Assembly: GCA_001751015.1 (NCBI GenBank)
Contig: MAXM01000088.1
Coordinates: 1 to 6,055, forward strand
Source of the DNA: Desulfobacterales bacterium C00003106
GTDB lineage: Bacteria; Desulfobacterota; Desulfobacteria; Desulfobacterales; C00003106
DNA length: 6,055 nucleotides
Reading direction: 5' to 3'
This document shows positions 1 through 5,680 of the stretch, one piece after another. Both the position numbers and the translations under genes were made by a program. Below the pieces are notes generated by a model that worked only from the letters and a program-made list of their open reading frames with translations, searched no databases and was not told where the DNA came from. The number at the start of each line of letters is the position of its first letter. Positions within the stretch are counted from its first letter, which is position 1.

Positions 1-1
1 T

Positions 2-2026
2 CTGAAAAGCTTTAATGAAAGATTCGGCATCAAGGTTTTTGCTGCTTTTACGATATTGATTTTTGTCATTTCCAGCTCTTTCACCGCCTTTTTCATCCAA
101 AGCGAACGCAAATCCCTGAGAGACGGTCTCATGAAGAACGGAAAATTGCTTGCAGGGATACTTGCCTACAACTCCAGAATTGGTGTCTTTTCAGAAAACA
201 AAGAGCTGCTGATGGACCCTGTTGAAGGCGTTTTTCAACATGAGCAGATTATGGAAGTCGCGGTATTCAATCTGGAAGGAAAGATGCTGGAAAGGCGGGA
301 AAGACCCAAAGTGACGAAGAGAGAAACAGAGGTTGAGGCAGACAGGAGAATCAGGCACAGGATATTTGAGATACTCGGAAAATACGGATCCCCCTTTTGC
401 TTTGAGGACAATGGAACACTTGAATTCTGGGCCTCGGTAACCTCGGGTTCAACATACTCTACAGAAGCTTCGCTATTTTTCGAAGACGATTTTCATCAGA
501 AAAGGAATCGCACAATCGGGGTTGTCTGCGTAACGGTCGATAAATTCCTGTTTGACAAAAGGCTTAACGCCCTCTTGTTCAAAGGGATTTTGATAGGGTT
601 TCTCTTCCTGGCGATTGGTTCTACGGTCATATATTTTTTGGTAAGGAGATTCACAAGACCTCTTGACAGATTGACTGAAGGTGTCAAGACCCTTGAAATG
701 GGAGGAGTTGCCGAAAACGTTCCGGTTGAAACCAGAGATGAAATAGGAAAGCTTGCAACGGCCTTCAACAGCATGTCTGAATCCTTGAAGAGAAGAGATG
801 CAGAGAAAAAGCACCTTGAAAAGCAACTCAGGCATAAGCAAAAGATGGAGGCTGTTGGCACCCTTGCCGGTGGCATAGCCCATGATTTTAATAACATCCT
901 TGCGGTGATCATGGGGTACAGTGAGTTGGCATTGTCAGGGATTCCAAAGGGGACCTCTCTTCATAAGAAGCTGAAAGGTATAATCAAGGCAAGTTATCGT
1001 GCAAAAGATCTCGTGGGTCAGATACTCACCTTTAGCCGTAAGGGCGAAGAAGCGCAAGAACCTGTACAGATCGGTCTTGTTGTTGAAGAGGCCCTCAAAA
1101 TGCTGCATGCGTCGCTGCCTGCGACCATTGAGATCCGCCAGAATCTCAAGGCCGGGGCGGCGGTTATCTTATCCGATCCGACCCAGATACACCAGGTGTT
1201 GATGAATCTTTGCACCAACGCAGCCCACGCCATGCGGGATAAAGGGGGTGTGCTGGAGGTGAGTCTGACCGATGCTGAAATCGATTCGGATTCCGCGGTC
1301 CGGCATCTGAACATAACTCCGGGACGATATCAGAAACTGACGGTGAAGGATACGGGTCACGGCATGGCCCCTGAGATTATGGAACGGATCTTTGATCCCT
1401 TTTTTACGACAAAAGGGCCGGGAGAGGGAACCGGCATGGGACTCGCGGTGGTCCACGGAATAGTGAAAAGGCTTAAAGGCGCCATCACTGTAGATAGCAG
1501 GCCGGGAAAGGGGACCACCTTTCAACTACTATTCCCCACGATCGAAAACAAAATGGAAAACAAAGACGCAGCAAAACCCGAAGAGCTTGCTTCGGTCCCC
1601 CACGGGAAAAACGAACGGATACTTTTCGTTGATGATGAGACAGCTCTGGTTGATGCGGTGTCGCAAATGCTGGCAGGCCTTGATTACAAAGTGGCTGCGT
1701 CAACAAAGAGCGTCGAGGCCCTGGAGGCCTTCCGATCAGAACCGACCATGTTTGATCTGGTTATCACTGACCACACTATGCCGGATATGACAGGCGAAAC
1801 TCTGGCCAGGGAGATTCTGCGTATCCGGCCTGACATTCCGATCATCCTCTGTACCGGATTCACCGAGGCGATTTCGGAAAAAACGGCCAGGGCCATCGGC
1901 ATCCGGGAGTTTGTGATGAAACCCATTGTCAGGCAAAAGATGGCCGTAATCATTAGACGCGTCCTGGACCAGGAGGTGGGGACAGAAGAAAAAGAGTCCG
2001 GGATCAGTCTTCAGCCTTTTACCTAA
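2..2026 (+). CDS. Membrane-bound hybrid sensor histidine kinase (HAMP-HisKA-HATPase-REC), 5' end missing
   Basis: The frame is open to the left edge (674 codons visible). The TTG at 56 falls inside the first membrane segment and is a poor start, so the true start lies just outside the window. In order, numbering from the codon at nt 2: transmembrane segment ~12-32; extracytoplasmic sensor region ~36-190, resembling CHASE8-type sensors (motif ILAYNSRIGVF, then AVFNLEGKML); second transmembrane segment ~194-214; HAMP ~212-268; HisKA with the H-box GGIAHDFNNIL (phosphorylated His294, nt 881-883); HATPase with N-box Asn406, G1 box DTGHG (Asp450), F-box FDPFFTT and G2 box GTGMGL; and a C-terminal receiver with Asp544/Asp545, phosphoacceptor Asp590 (TDHTMP) and Lys640. 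All catalytic residues are present, so it should autophosphorylate on His and pass phosphate to its own receiver. No HPt domain or output regulator is visible. The signal sensed is unknown. The stop codon lies inside an inverted repeat. Confidence 0.95.
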   Translation: MKSFNERFGIKVFAAFTILIFVISSSFTAFFIQSERKSLRDGLMKNGKLLAGILAYNSRIGVFSENKELLMDPVEGVFQHEQIMEVAVFNLEGKMLERRERPKVTKRETEVEADRRIRHRIFEILGKYGSPFCFEDNGTLEFWASVTSGSTYSTEASLFFEDDFHQKRNRTIGVVCVTVDKFLFDKRLNALLFKGILIGFLFLAIGSTVIYFLVRRFTRPLDRLTEGVKTLEMGGVAENVPVETRDEIGKLATAFNSMSESLKRRDAEKKHLEKQLRHKQKMEAVGTLAGGIAHDFNNILAVIMGYSELALSGIPKGTSLHKKLKGIIKASYRAKDLVGQILTFSRKGEEAQEPVQIGLVVEEALKMLHASLPATIEIRQNLKAGAAVILSDPTQIHQVLMNLCTNAAHAMRDKGGVLEVSLTDAEIDSDSAVRHLNITPGRYQKLTVKDTGHGMAPEIMERIFDPFFTTKGPGEGTGMGLAVVHGIVKRLKGAITVDSRPGKGTTFQLLFPTIENKMENKDAAKPEELASVPHGKNERILFVDDETALVDAVSQMLAGLDYKVAASTKSVEALEAFRSEPTMFDLVITDHTMPDMTGETLAREILRIRPDIPIILCTGFTEAISEKTARAIGIREFVMKPIVRQKMAVIIRRVLDQEVGTEEKESGISLQPFT

Positions 2027-2192
2027 ATTGAGCGATTAGCTGTTAGCGATTAGCGTTTAGCTTTGAAAAATCAAGGTATTACGTGCCAGCGAAATGGATA
2101 GCCCCCATTAGAAATTGTACCCAATGGGTGAAAGTTTGTAATAGCAAAACATTCTGTAATCATTAAACTAATAGCTAATCGCTCAACTTAGG
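2022..2192. repeat. Inverted-repeat element with heptad arms, between convergent genes
   Basis: The outer arms 2022-2046 and 2168-2192 are inverted copies, 23 of 25 bases identical (CCTAA[A/G]TTGAGCGATTAGC...). The left arm continues as four 7-bp units of form GCNNTTA (2032-2059) followed by GC and TTTGAAAA; the right arm carries the complementary TAANNGC units (2169-2182). The kinase stop codon TAA (2024-2026) lies within the left arm, and the ASKHA gene ends 25 bp beyond the right arm. A transcript from either side could form a long hairpin, so it may act as a bidirectional transcript end, although no T-run follows the arms as in a classic terminator. No flanking target duplication was found. 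It is related to the element at 5011-5163. Confidence 0.8.
2104..2128. repeat. Small hairpin inside the first inverted-repeat element
   Basis: CCCATT (2104-2109) and AATGGG (2123-2128) are perfect 6-bp inverted copies with a 13-nt loop. The hairpin lies in the interior of the larger element and may be part of its folded structure. There is no T-run after it, so it is not called a terminator. Confidence 0.45.
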
Positions 2193-2216
2193 ACATAATA
2201 ATGAGTGATGCCCTGA

Positions 2217-3776
2217 TCATTCCCGTTTTTTTGCTACAGAAGGGAAAAGAGAGAGGTCGGTATGCGGAAGAAAGAGCGAGGATGTGAATTGCGACATGAA
2301 ATTCGCATTTACGTTCATTTCGAGATAGGTTATCTTGTCTCTGATCTTGCTTAGTTCCCGGCGCGCCCGGTTGGAAAGGAGGACCTCCACCGCCCCCTTG
2401 CCCGAAGCATTGCCAAGCCTTTTGTACTTGTCTATGGGGATGTCAGGAAGCATTCCGATGGTGATCGCTTTTTCGGGCTCAATGTAACTTCCAAAGGTGC
2501 CTGCCACAAAAAAGTGCTCGACCTCTTTGAAGGTTATTCCCACGCTCTGTGTTACGATCCTTAATATCGTGAACATCGCTCCTTTGGACCGCATCAGGTT
2601 TTTTATGTCCGCCTCCGTGATCAGGATATCCTTTCCGTGAGCCGCTTGTTCGCCAGGCACGATTATATATCCTTTGCCGTGACGTGTATCAATCATTCGC
2701 AAAGGATCTTTTTTGGCAACAAGTACCCCGCTTGAATCGACCAGCCCCGCAAGAAACATCTCGGCCAAAAGCCGGATCACCCCTGAACCGCATATCCCGT
2801 CAGGCGCTCCATTTTCTATGGTCCTGTATGAAAGCTCCAGTGTTTTCCTGTTGATGTCCACATGCTCTATGGCCCCTTTTTGTGCCCTTTTGCCCGATTT
2901 AAGGACCCCGCCCTCCAGTGCCGGTCCTGCTGCTCCGGCGCACGCAACCATCCATTCCGAGTTTCCCAGGACCACTTCGGCATTGGTCCCTACGTCCACA
3001 TAAAGAGAAATATCGTCTGTTTGATGCATGCCGGAGACAAGTATACCGCCGAGGATATCTCCTCCGACATAACTCCCCATATTCGGGATGACATATACGT
3101 AACCGCGCGGGTGAATCGATATGCCGAGTTCCGCAGCGGATATCATGTCAGGGGTATTGACCACGGGGACATAGGGTTCCTTGCATAGCGCGGACGGATC
3201 GAGTCCCAGAAAAAGATGGGACATGGTCGTATTTCCGGAAACAGAGATCGCGTAGACATCTTTCACGCAGACAGAATGTTTTTTGCAAATCCTTTCAATA
3301 GCCTGATTGAAGCATTCTATTACCAGGCCTTGCAGGAGATGGAGCCCGTCTTCTGTGGAGGCAAACTGGATTCGGGTGAGGATGTCTTCTCCGTGCGCAA
3401 TCTGCGGGTTTTCCACAGAAACCGTATCGACCACTCTTCCCTCCGAGAGATCGACGAGATAAAAGGCTATTACGGTGCTTCCCAGGTCCACTGCAACGCT
3501 GTAGCACGAAGGATTTTCATATCGATCGTCTATCTCAACCAGTTCCCACCGATGGTCAACATTCACAACAACTGCCCGGATGCGGTAATCTGACCGTCTC
3601 AGAAGTCCGGGAAGCTCCCGGCAAAGGGAAAGCGGGATGCCTATCTCTTTCAACCCGGATGTGACGAAAAGGCTCTTTTTCAGCCTTTGCTCATCCGACC
3701 TGTTGTCAGAGGCGGAAACGTGAGGAATTTCAAGAAGATAACTGCAAACAATAGGATCTTTTGGTGGATCTGTCAT
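2217..3776 (-). CDS. RACo-like ASKHA-domain ATPase without the N-terminal [2Fe-2S] domain (DUF4445 family)
   Basis: The product is 519 aa, starting at the ATG 3776-3774, which overlaps the nagZ stop (ATGA) and has GGAG 5 nt upstream. The frame also allows a GTG at 3833, but that lies deep in nagZ. Family motifs: phosphate-1 loop VDLGST (residues 96-101), SGNTTM (180-185), PNMGSYVGGD (231-240), phosphate-2 loop DVGTNAE (261-267), GAAGPALEGG (281-290), DGICGSG (326-332), AGTFGSYIEPEKA (425-437) and an intact C-terminus with FLPHTDL. Residues ~7-90 match the linker and middle regions of RACo (reductive activators of corrinoid proteins). RACo proteins use ATP to drive reduction of inactive Co(II) corrinoid to Co(I), with electrons passing through an N-terminal plant-type ferredoxin domain of about 90 residues. 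That domain and its cysteine cluster are absent here. It may take electrons from a separate ferredoxin or have another role. Family assignment is firm, substrate unknown. Likely cytoplasmic and co-expressed with nagZ. Confidence 0.9.
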   Translation of the reverse strand: MTDPPKDPIVCSYLLEIPHVSASDNRSDEQRLKKSLFVTSGLKEIGIPLSLCRELPGLLRRSDYRIRAVVVNVDHRWELVEIDDRYENPSCYSVAVDLGSTVIAFYLVDLSEGRVVDTVSVENPQIAHGEDILTRIQFASTEDGLHLLQGLVIECFNQAIERICKKHSVCVKDVYAISVSGNTTMSHLFLGLDPSALCKEPYVPVVNTPDMISAAELGISIHPRGYVYVIPNMGSYVGGDILGGILVSGMHQTDDISLYVDVGTNAEVVLGNSEWMVACAGAAGPALEGGVLKSGKRAQKGAIEHVDINRKTLELSYRTIENGAPDGICGSGVIRLLAEMFLAGLVDSSGVLVAKKDPLRMIDTRHGKGYIIVPGEQAAHGKDILITEADIKNLMRSKGAMFTILRIVTQSVGITFKEVEHFFVAGTFGSYIEPEKAITIGMLPDIPIDKYKRLGNASGKGAVEVLLSNRARRELSKIRDKITYLEMNVNANFMSQFTSSLFLPHTDLSLFPSVAKKRE

Positions 3777-4837
3777 GATAACTCCACACATCTTTCCTTT
3801 AGTCTGAAAATACGGTCGACTGATTTGGCGCACCGTTTTCTTGCTTCGGGCAGGTCTTTGATGCCTGCAATGACCTCTTCAAAGGCCGATCTCATGGTCG
3901 AAAGGGTGTGACACAGCAAAACAATATCAATATCCGCATCCAATATCCGTCTTATGATAAGAGCAATATCGTAGTGTTTTACAATCGCGCCCATATCAAG
4001 ATCATCTGTCAGCACGGTCCCCTGAAAGCCGAGGTCGTTCCGAAGAAGATCATACGCGACCTTCTTTGAAAGGCTTGCAGGCCAATCCGGATCTATGGAC
4101 ATATAGACCACATGAGAGAGCATAACAGCGGATACGTCTGCTTTCAGGGCGGCGCGGAACGGCGCCAAATCGAAGCTGTCGAGTTCGTCACGCCCTTTAT
4201 TCAAACAAGGAAGATCCATGTGTGAATCAAGGGTAGTGTGACCGATTCCAGGAAAATGCTTGGCGCATGCCGCGATCCTGTTTTTCTGGAGATAACGGAT
4301 TATTATAGACCCCAAATGGGCCACACGCCCCGGGTTATGAGAGAATATACGTTTTTTCATGACAGAATCAAACCCGATCGGAGCCACATCCATGACCGGG
4401 GCAAGATTCATGTTAATCCCCGCCTTGTTGAGTTCCCGAGACGTTATCTCGGCGAAATCGATTGCTCCCTGATCCGAGTCCTGTTTTCCTATGGCAGGGT
4501 TGCCGGGAAAGGTCGTAAAAGGGGATGGAAGACGGGCAACCACGCCTCCCTCCTGATCAATGGAAATCAGAAGAGGGGGACGCCCCATCCTTTTGGCATA
4601 CGCCTGGATGGATCTGCACAGGTCGGCTAACTGTTGAGGCGACTCGATATTGCGCGAAAACAGGATCAAACCACCTACACACAATGTATCAATAAGGTAT
4701 CTGAGGGTATCATTGAATCTAACACCTTCAAACCCCACCATCAGGCGTTGTCCTGCCAATTGCTCATCGGTCAGATCGTCTATCGAGATGTCCGCGACTA
4801 TCTGTTGACCAACGTTATTTCTATCGCACACTTTCAC
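3773..4837 (-). CDS. nagZ: Beta-N-acetylhexosaminidase, glycoside hydrolase family 3 (NagZ)
   Basis: The product is 354 aa, close to the usual single-domain NagZ length, with no signal peptide, so cytoplasmic. NagZ removes N-acetylglucosamine from GlcNAc-anhydroMurNAc (peptide) in peptidoglycan recycling. Visible GH3 motifs: LMVGFEG (32-38), GGLILFSRNI (55-64), SIDQEGG (92-98), LAPVMDV (145-151), the acid/base loop KHFPGIGHTTLDSHMDLP (193-210) with the Asp204-Ser-His206 dyad, and TDDLDMGAI (277-285), where Asp278 is the expected nucleophile. All expected catalytic residues are present. The start is a GTG (4837-4835); an in-frame TGA lies 7 codons upstream and no strong Shine-Dalgarno precedes it, so initiation may depend on coupling to an upstream small ORF or on a weak site. 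Its TGA overlaps the ATG of the RACo-like gene. A broader-specificity GH3 hexosaminidase cannot be excluded. Confidence 0.93.
   Translation of the reverse strand: MKVCDRNNVGQQIVADISIDDLTDEQLAGQRLMVGFEGVRFNDTLRYLIDTLCVGGLILFSRNIESPQQLADLCRSIQAYAKRMGRPPLLISIDQEGGVVARLPSPFTTFPGNPAIGKQDSDQGAIDFAEITSRELNKAGINMNLAPVMDVAPIGFDSVMKKRIFSHNPGRVAHLGSIIIRYLQKNRIAACAKHFPGIGHTTLDSHMDLPCLNKGRDELDSFDLAPFRAALKADVSAVMLSHVVYMSIDPDWPASLSKKVAYDLLRNDLGFQGTVLTDDLDMGAIVKHYDIALIIRRILDADIDIVLLCHTLSTMRSAFEEVIAGIKDLPEARKRCAKSVDRIFRLKERCVELS
3782..3785 (-). promoter_or_regulatory. Ribosome binding site that fixes the ASKHA gene start
   Basis: The minus strand reads GGAG followed by TTATC and ATG. This is a good Shine-Dalgarno at 5-nt spacing inside the last codons of nagZ, supporting the start at 3776 over the upstream GTG at 3833. 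Because the ATG overlaps the nagZ TGA, ribosomes finishing nagZ can also re-initiate here. Confidence 0.75.
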
Positions 4838-4926
4838 AGTTTTTCTGATCCGGTTTCAATCCCGACGGTCCCGTAAAGAGTTTCCTGCCCATGAAACGAA
4901 CAAAAACACTCCCCCTGCCAAATCAT
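4834..4926 (-). CDS. Possible 30-codon leader ORF coupled to nagZ
   Basis: An ATG at 4926-4924 opens a 30-residue frame beginning MIWQGECFCSF and ending ETGSEKL. Its TGA (4836-4834) overlaps the nagZ GTG start as GTGA. A GAAGG sequence lies about 8 nt before the ATG and could serve as a ribosome binding site. It sits between the nagZ promoter and nagZ, where a leader peptide could provide translational coupling for a gene lacking its own clear Shine-Dalgarno. No homologue is recognised, and the length is short enough for a chance frame, so this is a low-confidence call resting mainly on the exact stop/start overlap. Confidence 0.25.
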   Translation of the reverse strand: MIWQGECFCSFHGQETLYGTVGIETGSEKL

Positions 4927-4956
4927 GCCTTTTGCCTTCTCAACTTGATGAGTATT

Positions 4957-4970
4957 GAGCCTTCTGGCTC
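4957..4970 (-). promoter_or_regulatory. Stem-loop at the 5' end of the predicted nagZ transcript
   Basis: The minus strand reads GAGCC-AGAA-GGCTC, a perfect 5-bp stem with a tetraloop, beginning at the last base of the proposed -10 box. It would fall at or very near the 5' end of the mRNA, where such stems can slow decay. The same sequence is palindromic on the plus strand, so direction is not decided by it. Confidence 0.4.
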
Positions 4971-4999
4971 TTATGAACGCAGTTCCACTTGTTTGTCAA
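4970..4999 (-). promoter_or_regulatory. Sigma70-type promoter for the nagZ operon
   Basis: On the minus strand a perfect -35 TTGACA (4999-4994) is followed after 18 nt by CATAAG (4975-4970), a 4/6 match to the -10. Predicted transcription starts near 4963, giving a leader of about 125 nt before nagZ. The repeat element at 5011-5163 and its 9-bp flank abut the upstream side of the -35, so its insertion replaced whatever upstream sequence the promoter once had. Confidence 0.6.
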
Positions 5000-5001
5000 C
5001 T

Positions 5002-5010
5002 GAAAAGATT
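5002..5010. repeat. Left copy of 9-bp direct repeat, probable target-site duplication
   Basis: GAAAAGATT immediately abuts the left end of the inverted-repeat element at 5011-5163 and recurs exactly at 5164-5172 on its other side. Exact 9-bp copies directly touching both ends of a palindromic element are the usual footprint of transposase-mediated insertion. Confidence 0.65.
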
Positions 5011-5163
5011 CAACCTGTGCTGTTGGCCATTAGCGTTTAGCTGTTAGCTGTTAGCCTTGAAAAGGGATGGGAATGTTAATCAACAGGTCAATGAGTAAAG
5101 AGGATGTTGAACAGTTTTATCCAAAAGCTAACCGCTAATGGCTAAAAGCTGAGCGCACAGGTC
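5011..5163. mobile_element. MITE-like inverted-repeat element with heptad arms
   Basis: This 153-bp element is too short to encode a transposase and is flanked by 9-bp direct repeats. Its ends carry ACCTGTGC (5013-5020) and its complement GCACAGGT (5155-5162). Inside, 5026-5045 and 5123-5142 are inverted copies, 18 of 20 identical (GCCATTAGCG...). The left arm has four GCNNTTA units (5026-5053) then GC and CTTGAAAA; the right arm has TAANNGC units (5129-5149). The same four-unit arm and TTGAAAA junction occur in the element at 2022-2192, in the same orientation. It probably depends on a transposase elsewhere in the genome. It sits just upstream of the nagZ promoter and could affect its expression. 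Confidence 0.65.
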
Positions 5164-5172
5164 GAAAAGATT
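5164..5172. repeat. Right copy of 9-bp direct repeat, probable target-site duplication
   Basis: An exact second copy of GAAAAGATT, directly after the right end of the element at 5011-5163. Confidence 0.65.
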
Positions 5173-5302
5173 TGAGGTGTGAGGTTCCTTGTTGCGGGTG
5201 AGGAGTGATAGCAAGTATTGAGGTTTTTGCGAATAAGGGTCGGTTGAAGATATGATGATGTTGCGATGCGAAAAGGCTGAAGGCATGCAAGACATGGCCG
5301 GA
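5173..5302. other. Non-coding spacer, downstream of the small minus-strand gene
   Basis: No convincing gene is seen. An open minus-strand frame crosses here into the repeat element, but it overlaps the 3' end of the small gene, has no recognisable features and looks accidental. At 5174-5187 there are two 7-bp GAGGTNN units in tandem, and the following stretch is purine-rich on the plus strand with a similar loose 7-base rhythm, possibly another degraded heptad repeat. No terminator with a T-run follows the small gene. Confidence 0.5.
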
Positions 5303-5497
5303 CTACTCTGTTTCGACTTCAACGGTACCGTCCGAATGGATAAACCAGCCTATCCATTGTGAATTCCGAGAAAATATGGATTGTGATAATGTATGTGGGA
5401 TCTCGATATCGAAATCACCCAATAATTGATCCATTGCATTGCCATAACTGATAAATGCGCAGTCGTGTAATGTCTCTTCAGTGATGTTCCTTTGCAT
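5303..5497 (-). CDS. Small acidic protein of unknown function (64 aa)
   Basis: The product is not recognised. It is supported as a gene by an excellent ribosome binding site: AAAGGAG at 6-nt spacing before the ATG, in a region otherwise lacking such signals. It is 64 aa, has no membrane segment or signal peptide and is rich in acidic residues. It begins MQRNITEETLHD, contains SYGNAMDQLLGDFDIEIP in the middle, and ends with an aromatic stretch QWIGWFIHSDG followed by TVEVETE. The pattern suggests a small folded cytoplasmic domain with a C-terminal beta hairpin, but that is inference. It appears monocistronic: the nearest downstream gene in the same direction (nagZ) has its own promoter beyond the 5011-5163 element. 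A role as a toxin-antitoxin or adaptor component is possible but nothing in the sequence shows it. Confidence 0.65.
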   Translation of the reverse strand: MQRNITEETLHDCAFISYGNAMDQLLGDFDIEIPHTLSQSIFSRNSQWIGWFIHSDGTVEVETE

Positions 5498-5503
5498 ATT
5501 GTG

Positions 5504-5510
5504 CTCCTTT
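5504..5510 (-). promoter_or_regulatory. Strong ribosome binding site of the small gene
   Basis: The minus strand reads AAAGGAG, then 6 nt, then ATG (5497-5495). This is a near-ideal Shine-Dalgarno and the main evidence that the 64-aa frame is translated. Confidence 0.75.
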
Positions 5511-5560
5511 CAGACTGGCTGAATGCGCCTGAATATCGGGTTCACGCATAGAGATCGATC

Positions 5561-5590
5561 AATATACCCTTTTTTGTAAAATTCTTGTAA
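5561..5590 (-). promoter_or_regulatory. Candidate promoter region with direct repeat for the small gene
   Basis: A TATATT box on the minus strand (5566-5561) is a good -10 match about 65 nt before the small gene. No good -35 stands at 17-18 nt. Instead, the -35 region carries two direct copies of TTACAA (minus strand; 5590-5585 and 5579-5574) spaced 11 bp apart, about one helical turn. A weak -35 overlapped by a helically phased repeat would fit an activator-dependent promoter, but this is inference from a short motif. Confidence 0.35.
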
Positions 5591-5680
5591 TCCTGACGTT
5601 TATGAGATCGACCTTTTCTGCATATGGAGTTGCTCAACATGCCAATAGTTTATGCAAATAGCCTGCCAAATCACGGTTGA

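Noticed and set aside
473..1953. Several 60-140 codon frames on the minus strand inside the kinase gene
   Set aside because: They are antisense shadows of a clear coding region and show no protein features.
2022..2192. CRISPR array reading of the short repeats
   Set aside because: Units are 7 bp, degenerate and directly adjacent, with no spacers of constant length and no cas genes.
3777..3833. A 19-residue N-terminal extension of the ASKHA protein starting at GTG 3833
   Set aside because: It lies entirely in nagZ, has no family similarity, and the ATGA overlap with GGAG upstream marks 3776 as the start.
4838..5000. Cobalamin riboswitch ahead of the operon, suggested by the corrinoid link
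   Set aside because: No B12-box-like sequence or the expected long leader structure could be seen; the leader is only about 125 nt.
5128..5322. 64-codon minus-strand frame
   Set aside because: It overlaps both the small gene and the right arm of the MITE-like element, has low-complexity Ser/Pro-rich composition and no recognisable domain.
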